From assembly GCF_900583165.1 (NCBI RefSeq), contig NZ_UTKY01000116.1:62001-126000 (forward strand): DNA of 64,000 nt. The letters are read 5' to 3'. Position numbers and translations under genes: made by a program. Position 1 is the stretch's first letter; each line of letters starts with the position of its first letter. Shown piece after piece: positions 44,301 through 51,729 of this stretch. Below the pieces are notes generated by a model that worked only from the letters and a program-made list of their open reading frames with translations, had not been told where the DNA came from and did no database searches. The stretch comes from Pseudomonas viridiflava. GTDB taxonomy: Bacteria > Pseudomonadota > Gammaproteobacteria > Pseudomonadales > Pseudomonadaceae.

Positions 44301-44693
44301 ATGAAATTTGCCTACACCATCATCTATGTGCCAAACGTGACGGCCTCCCTGGAATTCTTTGAAAACGCCTTCGGTTTCAGTCGCCGTTTCCTGCATGAGT
44401 CAGGCACGTATGGCGAGCTGGAAACCGGCGACACCACCTTGTCGTTTGCCGCACATGAATTGGGTGAGATGAATTTCAAGGGCGGGCATGTGCAAGCCCA
44501 CGCCTCACGGCAGCCGTTGGGGATGGAGGTGGGGTTTGTGACTGAAGATGTGCTGGTCGCCCATGCAAAAGCGCTGGCCCACGGCGCGACTGAGTTGGCG
44601 GCGCCAAGCGCCAAGCCTTGGGGCCAGGTAGTGTCTTACGTGCGCTGCCCGGACGGCACCCTCGTCGAGCTGTGCACGCCCATCCAAGGCTGA
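44301..44693 (+). CDS. VOC-family (glyoxalase/bleomycin-resistance) protein
   Basis: 130 aa, one VOC unit of two beta-alpha-beta-beta-beta modules. It starts MKFAYTIIYVPNVTASLEFF and ends VSYVRCPDGTLVELCTPIQG, the signature C-terminus. Metal ligands are probably the Glu of ELETGD and ELCTP. Function ranges from glyoxalase to aromatic-ring dioxygenase to drug binding; the residues do not decide. Start is chosen after caaggaacgccaaacc. It is divergent from a LysR gene. Confidence 0.85.
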   Translation: MKFAYTIIYVPNVTASLEFFENAFGFSRRFLHESGTYGELETGDTTLSFAAHELGEMNFKGGHVQAHASRQPLGMEVGFVTEDVLVAHAKALAHGATELAAPSAKPWGQVVSYVRCPDGTLVELCTPIQG

Positions 44694-44705
44694 ATAGAAA
44701 ACCAA

Positions 44706-44794
44706 TGTGCGAGGGGGCTTGCTCCCGATAGCAGTGTGTCAGTCGCCGCATCAGTGACTGACACACTGCTATCGGGAGCAAGCCCCCTCGCACA
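44706..44794. repeat. REP pair (REPIN), gcg variant
   Basis: Arms at 44706-44729 and 44771-44794. Both carry the same substitution (tgtgcgag instead of tgtgggag) and both use the gcttgctcccgat core, so pairing is preserved by matching changes in both arms. Confidence 0.9.
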
Positions 44795-44950
44795 TTTTTG
44801 ATCTCTATTGCTTGGATGATCATTCTGATTGATAGCAAGCACGCATCAATCCATCCAAATTTGTCACTTATCATTTCTAAATGTGTCAGCCACTATCCTC
44901 GGTCTTAGGCGAAACAAGCACTTTAAAAAGAACGCTGGAGACACAAAACC

Positions 44951-46255
44951 ATGACTAGCCCTACCCGGCCCGACTCTGCCCGCTCCAAAATAGGCGCGGT
45001 ATTCCGCGTGACTTCGGGCAACTTCCTCGAACAGTTCGACTTCTTCCTGTTCGGTTTCTACGCCACCTACATCGCTGCCGCGTTCTTCCCTGCCGCTAAT
45101 GAGTTTGCGTCATTAATGATGACCTTCGCCGTGTTCGGCGCGGGCTTTTTGATGCGGCCGTTGGGTGCAATTATCCTCGGTGCCTATATCGATGACGTCG
45201 GTCGTCGCAAAGGGCTGATCGTGACCCTGTCGATCATGGCCAGCGGCACGTTGCTGATCGTGCTGGTTCCGGGCTATCACACCATTGGCTTGTGGGCGCC
45301 AGCGCTGGTACTGCTGGGCCGTCTGTTGCAGGGCTTCTCGGCTGGCGCGGAACTGGGCGGTGTGTCGGTGTACCTGTCGGAAATGGCCACACCCGGCCGC
45401 AAAGGTTTTTACACCAGCTGGCAATCGGGCAGCCAACAGATCTCCATCGTGGTCGCCGCCGCGCTGGGCTATGGCCTGAACGTGTGGATGGACCCGGCCG
45501 TGGTCGCCGATTGGGGCTGGCGCATTCCGTTCGCCATTGGCTGCGTGATCATCCCGTTTATTTTCATCCTGCGTCGCAACCTGCAGGAAACCGAAGAGTT
45601 CGCCAACCGCAAGCATCGCCCAACCATGCGCGAAGTGCTGGCCACGCTGGTGAAGAACTGGACCGTGGTGATCGGCGGCATGCTGATGGTGGCCATGACC
45701 ACTACCGCGTTCTACCTGATCACCGTGTATGCACCGACCTTCGGCAAGACCGTGCTGCAACTGAGCACCTCCGACGCGTTGCTGGTGACCTTGTTGGTGG
45801 CCGTGTCGAACTTTGTCTGGCTGCCGATTGGCGGCGCGTTGAGTGACCGCTTTGGCCGCAAGCCGGTGCTGATCGCCATGACCGTGCTGACGGTGTTCAC
45901 CGCTTACCCGGCGCTGTCCTACGTGGTGAACGCCCCCAGCTTCGCCCATATGCTGGAAACCCTGCTGTGGTTCTCCTTCCTTTATGGCATGTACAACGGC
46001 GCAATGATCCCAGCGCTCACCGAGATCATGCCGGTGGAAGTACGCGTGGCGGGTTTCTCCCTGGCCTATAGCCTGGCAACCGCGATCTTCGGCGGTTTCA
46101 CCCCGGCGATTTCTACCTGGTTCATTCACATCACCGCAGACAAGGCTTCACCAGCCTATTGGATGATGTTCGCGGCGGCGTGCGCGCTGTGCTCGACCCT
46201 GGCACTGTATCGCCGTGCCAATACCCGCGGTCAGGTCATGCAGGAGGCGGCGTGA
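44951..46255 (+). CDS. MHS-family MFS transporter (citrate/tricarballylate type)
   Basis: 434 aa with about 12 helices. VTSGNFLEQFDFFLFGFYA, GAIILGAYIDDVGRRKGL and RLLQGFSAGAELGGVSVYLSE match proton symporters for citrate and tricarballylate. Upstream TTTAAAAAGAACGCTGGAG gives a ribosome site. Its stop overlaps the following gene start (TGATG), implying translational coupling to a periplasmic binding protein, an unusual combination for an MFS carrier. Confidence 0.88.
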   Translation: MTSPTRPDSARSKIGAVFRVTSGNFLEQFDFFLFGFYATYIAAAFFPAANEFASLMMTFAVFGAGFLMRPLGAIILGAYIDDVGRRKGLIVTLSIMASGTLLIVLVPGYHTIGLWAPALVLLGRLLQGFSAGAELGGVSVYLSEMATPGRKGFYTSWQSGSQQISIVVAAALGYGLNVWMDPAVVADWGWRIPFAIGCVIIPFIFILRRNLQETEEFANRKHRPTMREVLATLVKNWTVVIGGMLMVAMTTTAFYLITVYAPTFGKTVLQLSTSDALLVTLLVAVSNFVWLPIGGALSDRFGRKPVLIAMTVLTVFTAYPALSYVVNAPSFAHMLETLLWFSFLYGMYNGAMIPALTEIMPVEVRVAGFSLAYSLATAIFGGFTPAISTWFIHITADKASPAYWMMFAAACALCSTLALYRRANTRGQVMQEAA

Positions 46256-47013
46256 TGCAGGCTCTGCTCAAGACCCTGACGGCCCTGGCCCTTGGTGCCC
46301 TGGCGCTGACGGCCCAGGCTGAACAGCTCAAGGTGATGACGTCTGGCGGTTTCACGGCTGCCTATAAGTTGCTGGGCCCGCAGTACGCCCAGCACAGCGG
46401 CGACACCCTGGACACTATCCTTGGCCCGTCCATGGGTAAGGCGCCGGAAGCGATTCCCAGCCGCCTGGCCCGTGGCGAACACGCCGATGTGGTGATCATG
46501 GTCGGCTACGCCCTGGATGACTTGATCAAGCAAGGCAAGGTCGACCCAGCGTCCCGCGTGGAGCTGGCAGACTCGCGCATCGGCCTGGTGGTCAAGGCAG
46601 GCGCCGCCAAGCCCGCCATCGGCACCGATGCCGAGCTCAAGGCGGTGCTGAGCAAGGCCAAGTCCGTGGCGTATTCGGACAGCGCCAGCGGTGTGTATGT
46701 GCAAAAGGAGCTGTTCAAGAAACTCGGCATGCCGGCCAAGGGCACCATGATCGAACGCGTCCCGGTGGCCGAACAGGTCGCCAAGGGTGATTACGAAGTG
46801 GGCTTGCAGCAGGTGGCAGAACTGTTGCCGGTAAAGGGCGTGACTTACGTGGGCAAAATCCCCGAAGACGTGCAATCGGTAACGCGCTTTGCAGCGGGCA
46901 TTCCGGTGAATGCCGAGCACCCGGCCCAGGCCAAGGCGCTGTTGCAGTACCTGGCCTCGCCCGACGCGCAACCGGTGGTGCAATCCACCGGCCTGGACTC
47001 GGTGTCACGCTGA
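46255..47013 (+). CDS. ModA-like extracellular solute-binding protein
   Basis: 252 aa. Signal peptide TLTALALGALALTAQA, then a molybdate-binding-protein-like fold (EQLKVMTSGGFTAAYKLLG, LARGEHADVVIMVGYALDDL, AYSDSASGVYVQKELF, ELLPVKGVTYVGKIP, GIPVNAEHPAQAKALLQYL). Such ModA-like proteins are not all molybdate binders. It is coupled to the MHS transporter and may deliver or sense an anionic ligand. No ABC permease or ATPase gene adjoins it. Its end overlaps the convergent LysR by nine bases. Confidence 0.83.
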   Translation: MQALLKTLTALALGALALTAQAEQLKVMTSGGFTAAYKLLGPQYAQHSGDTLDTILGPSMGKAPEAIPSRLARGEHADVVIMVGYALDDLIKQGKVDPASRVELADSRIGLVVKAGAAKPAIGTDAELKAVLSKAKSVAYSDSASGVYVQKELFKKLGMPAKGTMIERVPVAEQVAKGDYEVGLQQVAELLPVKGVTYVGKIPEDVQSVTRFAAGIPVNAEHPAQAKALLQYLASPDAQPVVQSTGLDSVSR

Positions 47014-47943
47014 CCGGAACGGCATCTCCCGCACCAATCGCTCCAACTCCAGCGCCGCGGGCGGCAATGTCCGCCCGCGGCGTTTTATCAAGCCCACATT
47101 GCGCATCACCTGCGGCTCCACCAGCGGCACACTCACCAGAATCGGGTGTTCGATGGCCGGCATTGCAATCGAGGGCACCATCGCCACACCCAGCCCTGCT
47201 TCCACCAGCCCGATCATCGTGGTCACGTGGTGCGTTTCGCAGATGCTTGGCTTTTTCACCCGCACACCGCGCAAGGCCTGGTCCAGCAGGAAGCGGTTGC
47301 CCGAGGTTTTGTCCACGGTGATGTAGTCATGCTCGTAAGCTTCGGCCCAGGGCACGCTCTCGCGCCCGGCCAGCGGATGATCGCGGCGACAGGCCAGCAC
47401 ATAACGCTCCTGCAACAGCAACTCGAACTCCACCTCATCGGCCAGGCTGCCGCTGAAACTCACGCCAAAATCGGCCTCGCCACTTTCCACCGCGTTGCAC
47501 ACCTCGCCGGCGCTGGCATCCAGCACCCGCAGGCGAATCTTTGGATACAGTTTGTGGAATTCGGAGATCACGTGGGGCATGAAGTAGTACGCCGTGGACG
47601 GCACACAGGCGATGGTGACGTTGCCCATGCGCGTGGACGCCACATTACTGATGCCCATCAGCGCCACGTCCAGATCGTCGAGCATGCGCTCCACTTGCGG
47701 CAAAAAGGCGCGACCGACCATGGTCAGGCTGACGCGCCGGGTGGTGCGCTCGAACAGCTTGACGTCGAGGGCCGACTCAAGCTTTTCGATCCGCCGACTG
47801 AGGGCTGGCTGCGAAATCCGGATGGCCTCGGCGGCGCCGCGAAAACTGCCCTTGTCTACCACGGCGCGGAAGGCTTGAAGGTCGTTGAGGTCGAAGTTGA
47901 TGATCACGGGAGGTTGGCCAAGGTGGTCGAGGTAGGGGGGCAT
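47005..47943 (-). CDS. LysR-family transcriptional regulator
   Basis: 312 aa as an open frame. A GTG start near 47907 (VIINFDLNDLQAF) is an alternative, since LysR proteins usually begin close to this segment; neither has a clear ribosome site. Winged-helix DNA-binding domain (FRGAAEAIRISQPALSRRIEKLES, split at RIS) and an effector domain. It converges on the MHS-binding-protein operon, overlapping its stop, and might regulate it. Confidence 0.86.
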   Translation of the reverse strand: MPPYLDHLGQPPVIINFDLNDLQAFRAVVDKGSFRGAAEAIRISQPALSRRIEKLESALDVKLFERTTRRVSLTMVGRAFLPQVERMLDDLDVALMGISNVASTRMGNVTIACVPSTAYYFMPHVISEFHKLYPKIRLRVLDASAGEVCNAVESGEADFGVSFSGSLADEVEFELLLQERYVLACRRDHPLAGRESVPWAEAYEHDYITVDKTSGNRFLLDQALRGVRVKKPSICETHHVTTMIGLVEAGLGVAMVPSIAMPAIEHPILVSVPLVEPQVMRNVGLIKRRGRTLPPAALELERLVREMPFRSA

Positions 47944-48257
47944 TATCGTCTGGCAACGGGCGGGGCGCCATGCAAGCGGTCTACGCTGCTAAATCACCCA
48001 CTATGGGCACACTGCTATCATCGCGTTCAGGGTGAACGGCGACACCCAGACGGTGTCAATCCTCGGGGTGTATAACAGCGCGCAGGTTTACTCGGCACAG
48101 CTACACTCCGACGATTATTGAAACGCTACGGTTTGCCTCTGGTTGCGCGAGATGAAACTGGCGGACATTGGCGGGAAACGCCCGTAAAACACTTCAAAAC
48201 AATTCAATTTAGTATAAATTGCGTCCAGTTCATTCAAGGCATTCAAGGAGGTTACCC
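47944..48257. other. Intergenic region upstream of the stressosome operon
   Basis: No gene seen in these 314 bp between divergent genes. It contains a small hairpin (gacacc at 48041, ggtgtc at 48052) and an AT-rich stretch with a -10-like tataaat at 48213-48219, about 40 bp before the rsbR start; no good -35 match sits 17 bp upstream. An AAGGAGG ribosome site at 48245-48251 serves rsbR. The promoter of the LysR gene must also lie here. Confidence 0.5.
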
Positions 48258-49109
48258 GTGGCAACTTTGCAAACGAACACAATCCAGGCATTGCACGATA
48301 ATCGCGCTGCACTCCTTAACGAATGGAACACCAGCCTTGAGGCTTCGGGCGCTACGCGTAATGTTAAAGGCGACGATGTCAAACAGCAGACCCAGGAGCT
48401 CCTGAGCTTGCTGACGGCCACCCTGCAACAAGGCGGCTCGCAAAACACCCAGCACGAAAACTGGGCAGAAACCCGTGTGTTCCTTGAGAAACTCTCCCAC
48501 AGCCGTGCGTTGGCCGGCCAGGACTCACAACAAACCGCCAGTTTCATATTCGCCCTCAAAGGCCCGCTGTTCGCACTGCTGCAACGTGAATACGCCAATG
48601 ACCCAGCGAAACTGGCCGAACAACTCTGGGAAATTTCCGAGCTGCTCGATGCATTGGGCATGCACACCATCCGCACCTTCCAAAAGTCCCGCGAGTCGGT
48701 GATCAAGCGCCAGCAGGAAGAACTGCTGGAACTCTCCACCCCCGTGGTCAAGCTGTGGGACGGCGTGCTGGCCTTGCCGATGATCGGCACCCTGGACTCG
48801 CAACGTACTCAGGTTGTCATGGAGTCGCTGCTGCAACGCATCGTCGACACCGGCGCGGAAATCGCCATTATCGACATCACCGGCGTACCCACCGTTGACA
48901 CCCTGGTGGCCCAGCATCTACTCAAAACCGTGACCGCCATCCGCCTGATGGGTGCCGACTGCATCATCAGCGGTGTTCGCCCGCAAATTGCCCAGACCAT
49001 CGTCCATCTTGGCCTGGACCTGCAAGGCGTCGTCACCAAGGCCAACCTGGCCGATGCCCTGGCACTCTCCCTCAAGCGCCTCGGCGTTACCGTCACCAAG
49101 GCCGTTTGA
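48258..49109 (+). CDS. rsbR: RsbR-type stressosome sensor scaffold
   Basis: 283 aa; GTG start directly after an ideal AAGGAGG site. Residues 1-150 form a helical N-terminal sensory domain (globin-like position in RsbR). The STAS domain is in residues about 165-270, with the two phosphorylation threonines of the family in place: Thr208 in DITGVPTVDT and Thr247 in RPQIAQT. RsbR and RsbS build the stressosome shell. It leads a six-gene operon with very short gaps or overlaps. Confidence 0.88.
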   Translation: MATLQTNTIQALHDNRAALLNEWNTSLEASGATRNVKGDDVKQQTQELLSLLTATLQQGGSQNTQHENWAETRVFLEKLSHSRALAGQDSQQTASFIFALKGPLFALLQREYANDPAKLAEQLWEISELLDALGMHTIRTFQKSRESVIKRQQEELLELSTPVVKLWDGVLALPMIGTLDSQRTQVVMESLLQRIVDTGAEIAIIDITGVPTVDTLVAQHLLKTVTAIRLMGADCIISGVRPQIAQTIVHLGLDLQGVVTKANLADALALSLKRLGVTVTKAV

Positions 49110-49111
49110 GC

Positions 49112-49474
49112 ATGGAACGCATCCCTATATTGCAAATGGGCGAATTTTTGCTCGTGACCATCCAGGTCGACATGCATGACCAACTCGCCCTGACCCTGCA
49201 GGACGATCTGTCCGAACGCATCAGCCGCACCTCGGCGCGCGGTGTATTGATCGATATCTCGGCGCTGGACATGGTCGACTCGTTCATCGGCCGCATGATC
49301 GGCACGATCTCCGGCCTGTCACGCATCATGGATGCGCAAACCGTGTTGGTGGGCATGCAGCCTGCAGTCGCCATCACCCTGGTGGAACTGGGCATGACCC
49401 TGCCGGGGGTCGCTACCGCGCTTAATGTCGAACGCGGCATGAAACTGCTGCGCGACCGGGTAGAACGCTCATGA
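49112..49474 (+). CDS. rsbS: RsbS-type stressosome protein (STAS)
   Basis: 120 aa, a single STAS domain. LIDISALDMVDSFIGRMIG carries the conserved phosphorylated Ser57, as in B. subtilis RsbS (VVDSF motif). It pairs with RsbR in the stressosome and holds RsbT. It starts 2 bp after the rsbR stop and overlaps rsbT by four bases (ATGA). Confidence 0.9.
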   Translation: MERIPILQMGEFLLVTIQVDMHDQLALTLQDDLSERISRTSARGVLIDISALDMVDSFIGRMIGTISGLSRIMDAQTVLVGMQPAVAITLVELGMTLPGVATALNVERGMKLLRDRVERS

Positions 49475-49875
49475 CCCAAGCCAGCAGCGGCACACACCCC
49501 GTGCTGATTGAACAGGACGTTGTGCTGGCTCGACAATTGGTACGCAAACTCGCCCAGGATTGCGGCATGCGCCTGATCGACCTGACCAAGCTCGTCACAG
49601 CGGTCAGTGAGCTGGCGCGAAACACCGTGGTGTACGGCGGTGGCGGTTACATGGATTGGGCTGTGGTCGAAAAAGACCACCGCCCCGGCGTGCGCCTGAC
49701 TTTTCGTGACGAAGGCCCGGGCATTCCCGACCTCAAGCTGGCGATGACCGACGGCTGGACCTCCGGCAGCGGCCTGGGCCTGGGCCTCACCGGGGCCAAG
49801 CGGTTAGTGGACGAGTTTGAATTGGACACCGCGCCTGGCATGGGTACCCGTGTGACGATTACCCGATGGGCCTGA
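49471..49875 (+). CDS. rsbT: RsbT-type switch kinase
   Basis: 134 aa. HATPase of the GHKL type: LVTAVSELARNTVVYGGGG (N-box), FRDEGPGIPDLKLAM (G1 box) and GSGLGLGLTGAKRLVDEF (G2 box). It phosphorylates RsbR/RsbS under stress and is released to activate a downstream phosphatase. Start ATG overlaps the rsbS stop; the end overlaps the next gene by ten bases. Confidence 0.92.
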   Translation: MTQASSGTHPVLIEQDVVLARQLVRKLAQDCGMRLIDLTKLVTAVSELARNTVVYGGGGYMDWAVVEKDHRPGVRLTFRDEGPGIPDLKLAMTDGWTSGSGLGLGLTGAKRLVDEFELDTAPGMGTRVTITRWA

Positions 49876-50873
49876 ACATTCCCAGTGCGATCACGCAGGT
49901 GTTGTTGATTGAGGACGTCAGCCAGATCGGGCACGCCCGGCGAACTGCGCAACAAATGGCCGAACAGTTGGGCTTCGATGAGACCGACGCGGGTCGCGCA
50001 GCCTTGGTCGCCACCGAGCTTGCCAGCAATATTCTCAAGCACGCTGATCATGGTGAACTGCATGTGCGCGCCACCGGCAACGGTGGTATCGAGATGCTCG
50101 CTATCGACCGCGGCCAAGGCTTTGACATCGAATCGGGTCTGGTGGACGGCTATTCTACCGGCGGTACCCAAGGTATCGGGCTGGGGGCGATTGCACGCTT
50201 GGCACAGGTATTTGATGCCCACGCCGATCACCGCGGGACGGTGGTGTTGGCCCGGTTGACACCCCGTCATGCCACGGCAAAAGACCTTCGCTACGGCGTG
50301 AGCCAGCACTCCCTGCATAACGACCCGCACTGTGGTGACGCGTGGCACTTGGCAATTGAGCCCGGACGCTTCAGCGTCATGGTGGCTGACGGTCTTGGCC
50401 ACGGCGAGTATGCAGAGCGTGCAGCACGGGCCGGTGAAGCGGTGTTCGCACAAGATGCGTTCCTGGACTCGACGGTATTGATGAGCGATATGCACATCGG
50501 CATGAATGGCACGCGGGGTGCTGCCGTGGCGATCGTCCAATACGACGCTGGCGCCGACCGCCTGCGTTTTACCGGCGTAGGCAACATTGGCGGCAGCCTG
50601 GTCGGGCTTGGCAAATCGCGCGGCCTGGCCTCCCATCCGGGCATCGTCGGCGTGCAATTTCGCAAGGCACAACCCTTTGACTACGCTGAAGTAGCTGGCC
50701 AGCTGCTTATTTTGTACAGCGACGGCCTACAATCGCGGTGGAATCTGTCGGACTATCCGGGGCTTGTCTATCGCCATCCGGCCCTTATCGCCGCCATTTT
50801 GCACCGTGACTTTTGCCGCGGCCGGGATGACGTCACCGTGTTTGTGATTGCCCTGGAGGCCCAAGATGTCTGA
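49866..50873 (+). CDS. RsbX-like protein: HATPase fused to SpoIIE phosphatase
   Basis: 335 aa. An RsbW-like ATP-binding domain (ALVATELASNILKHADHGEL, GTQGIGLGAIARLAQVF) in residues 1-135 is joined to a PP2C/SpoIIE phosphatase domain (SVMVADGLGHGEYAERAA, GVGNIGGSLVGLG, LILYSDGLQSRWN, RDDVTVFVIAL). In Gram-positives RsbX is a phosphatase only; here the fused kinase domain is added. It should reset RsbR/RsbS or act downstream of RsbT. It overlaps its neighbours by 10 and 8 bases. Confidence 0.86.
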   Translation: MGLNIPSAITQVLLIEDVSQIGHARRTAQQMAEQLGFDETDAGRAALVATELASNILKHADHGELHVRATGNGGIEMLAIDRGQGFDIESGLVDGYSTGGTQGIGLGAIARLAQVFDAHADHRGTVVLARLTPRHATAKDLRYGVSQHSLHNDPHCGDAWHLAIEPGRFSVMVADGLGHGEYAERAARAGEAVFAQDAFLDSTVLMSDMHIGMNGTRGAAVAIVQYDAGADRLRFTGVGNIGGSLVGLGKSRGLASHPGIVGVQFRKAQPFDYAEVAGQLLILYSDGLQSRWNLSDYPGLVYRHPALIAAILHRDFCRGRDDVTVFVIALEAQDV

Positions 50874-51729
50874 AACCACTGCCTCGCTCGCCGCAGAAGT
50901 CCAGCGACTGCGCCTGGAAGCCGACGCGCTACGCACTGAACTGGATGAAACCAACCAGGGCGTGCTCGCGCTGTATGCCGAGCTGGACATGCAGGCCGAT
51001 CAATTGCGCCAGGCGTCAGACCTCAAAAGCCGCTTCCTGTCGTATATGAGCCATGAGTTCCGCACGCCCCTGGGCTCGATTCTGAGCATCACCAGCCTGT
51101 TGGCCGATGAGCTGGACGGCCCGTTGAGCCCTGAGCAACACATTCAAGTCGGCTTTGTGCGCAGTTCGGCGCGCGAGCTGCGTGAAATGGTCGATGACTT
51201 GCTCGACCTGGCCAAGATCGAGGCCGGACGCATCACCATCTCCCCTGCCTGGTTCGACATGTTCGACCTGTTCTCGGCGCTGCGCGGCATGTTTCGCCCC
51301 ATTGCGGATGCATCATCGGTGGACCTGATTTTCGAAGAGCCGTCCGGCCTGCCCAAGCTCTACACCGATGACAAGAAGCTGGCGCAAATTTTGCGCAACT
51401 TTATCTCCAATGCCTTGAAGTTCACCCTGCAGGGCGAAGTGCGGGTTTCGGCGCGCATGGAGAGTGAGCACGAGATACGCTTCGCGGTGCAGGACACCGG
51501 CCTGGGCATACCGGCCGAGCTGCATAACAATCTGTTTGAAGACTTTTCCCAGATCGACTCTCCGCTGCAAAAACGCCTGCGCGGCACGGGTCTGGGTCTG
51601 TCGCTGTGCAAGCGCTTTGCCGAGCTGCTGGGTGGCCGAGTGGGCGTTGAAAGCACGCCTGGGGTAGGCTCGTTGTTCTATGTGATTATTCCTCTGTCCA
51701 TCGCCAGCGAGAACGTCGATGAAACGTGA
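50866..51729 (+). CDS. Soluble histidine kinase of the stressosome operon
   Basis: 287 aa. Residues 1-55 form a coiled coil (LAAEVQRLRLEADALRTEL). The HisKA H-box is SYMSHEFRTPLGSI with His63, and the HATPase has NFISNALKFT (N-box), FAVQDTGLGIPAEL and RGTGLGLSLCKRFAELLGG. There is no membrane segment, so input is probably by protein-protein contact with the stressosome. It overlaps the next gene by 11 bases. Confidence 0.9.
   Translation: MSETTASLAAEVQRLRLEADALRTELDETNQGVLALYAELDMQADQLRQASDLKSRFLSYMSHEFRTPLGSILSITSLLADELDGPLSPEQHIQVGFVRSSARELREMVDDLLDLAKIEAGRITISPAWFDMFDLFSALRGMFRPIADASSVDLIFEEPSGLPKLYTDDKKLAQILRNFISNALKFTLQGEVRVSARMESEHEIRFAVQDTGLGIPAELHNNLFEDFSQIDSPLQKRLRGTGLGLSLCKRFAELLGGRVGVESTPGVGSLFYVIIPLSIASENVDET

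Noticed and set aside
2171..44794. REP copies as CRISPR repeats or mobile element ends
   Set aside because: They are palindromic, widely spaced, lie singly between genes, and have no spacers, cas genes or transposase.
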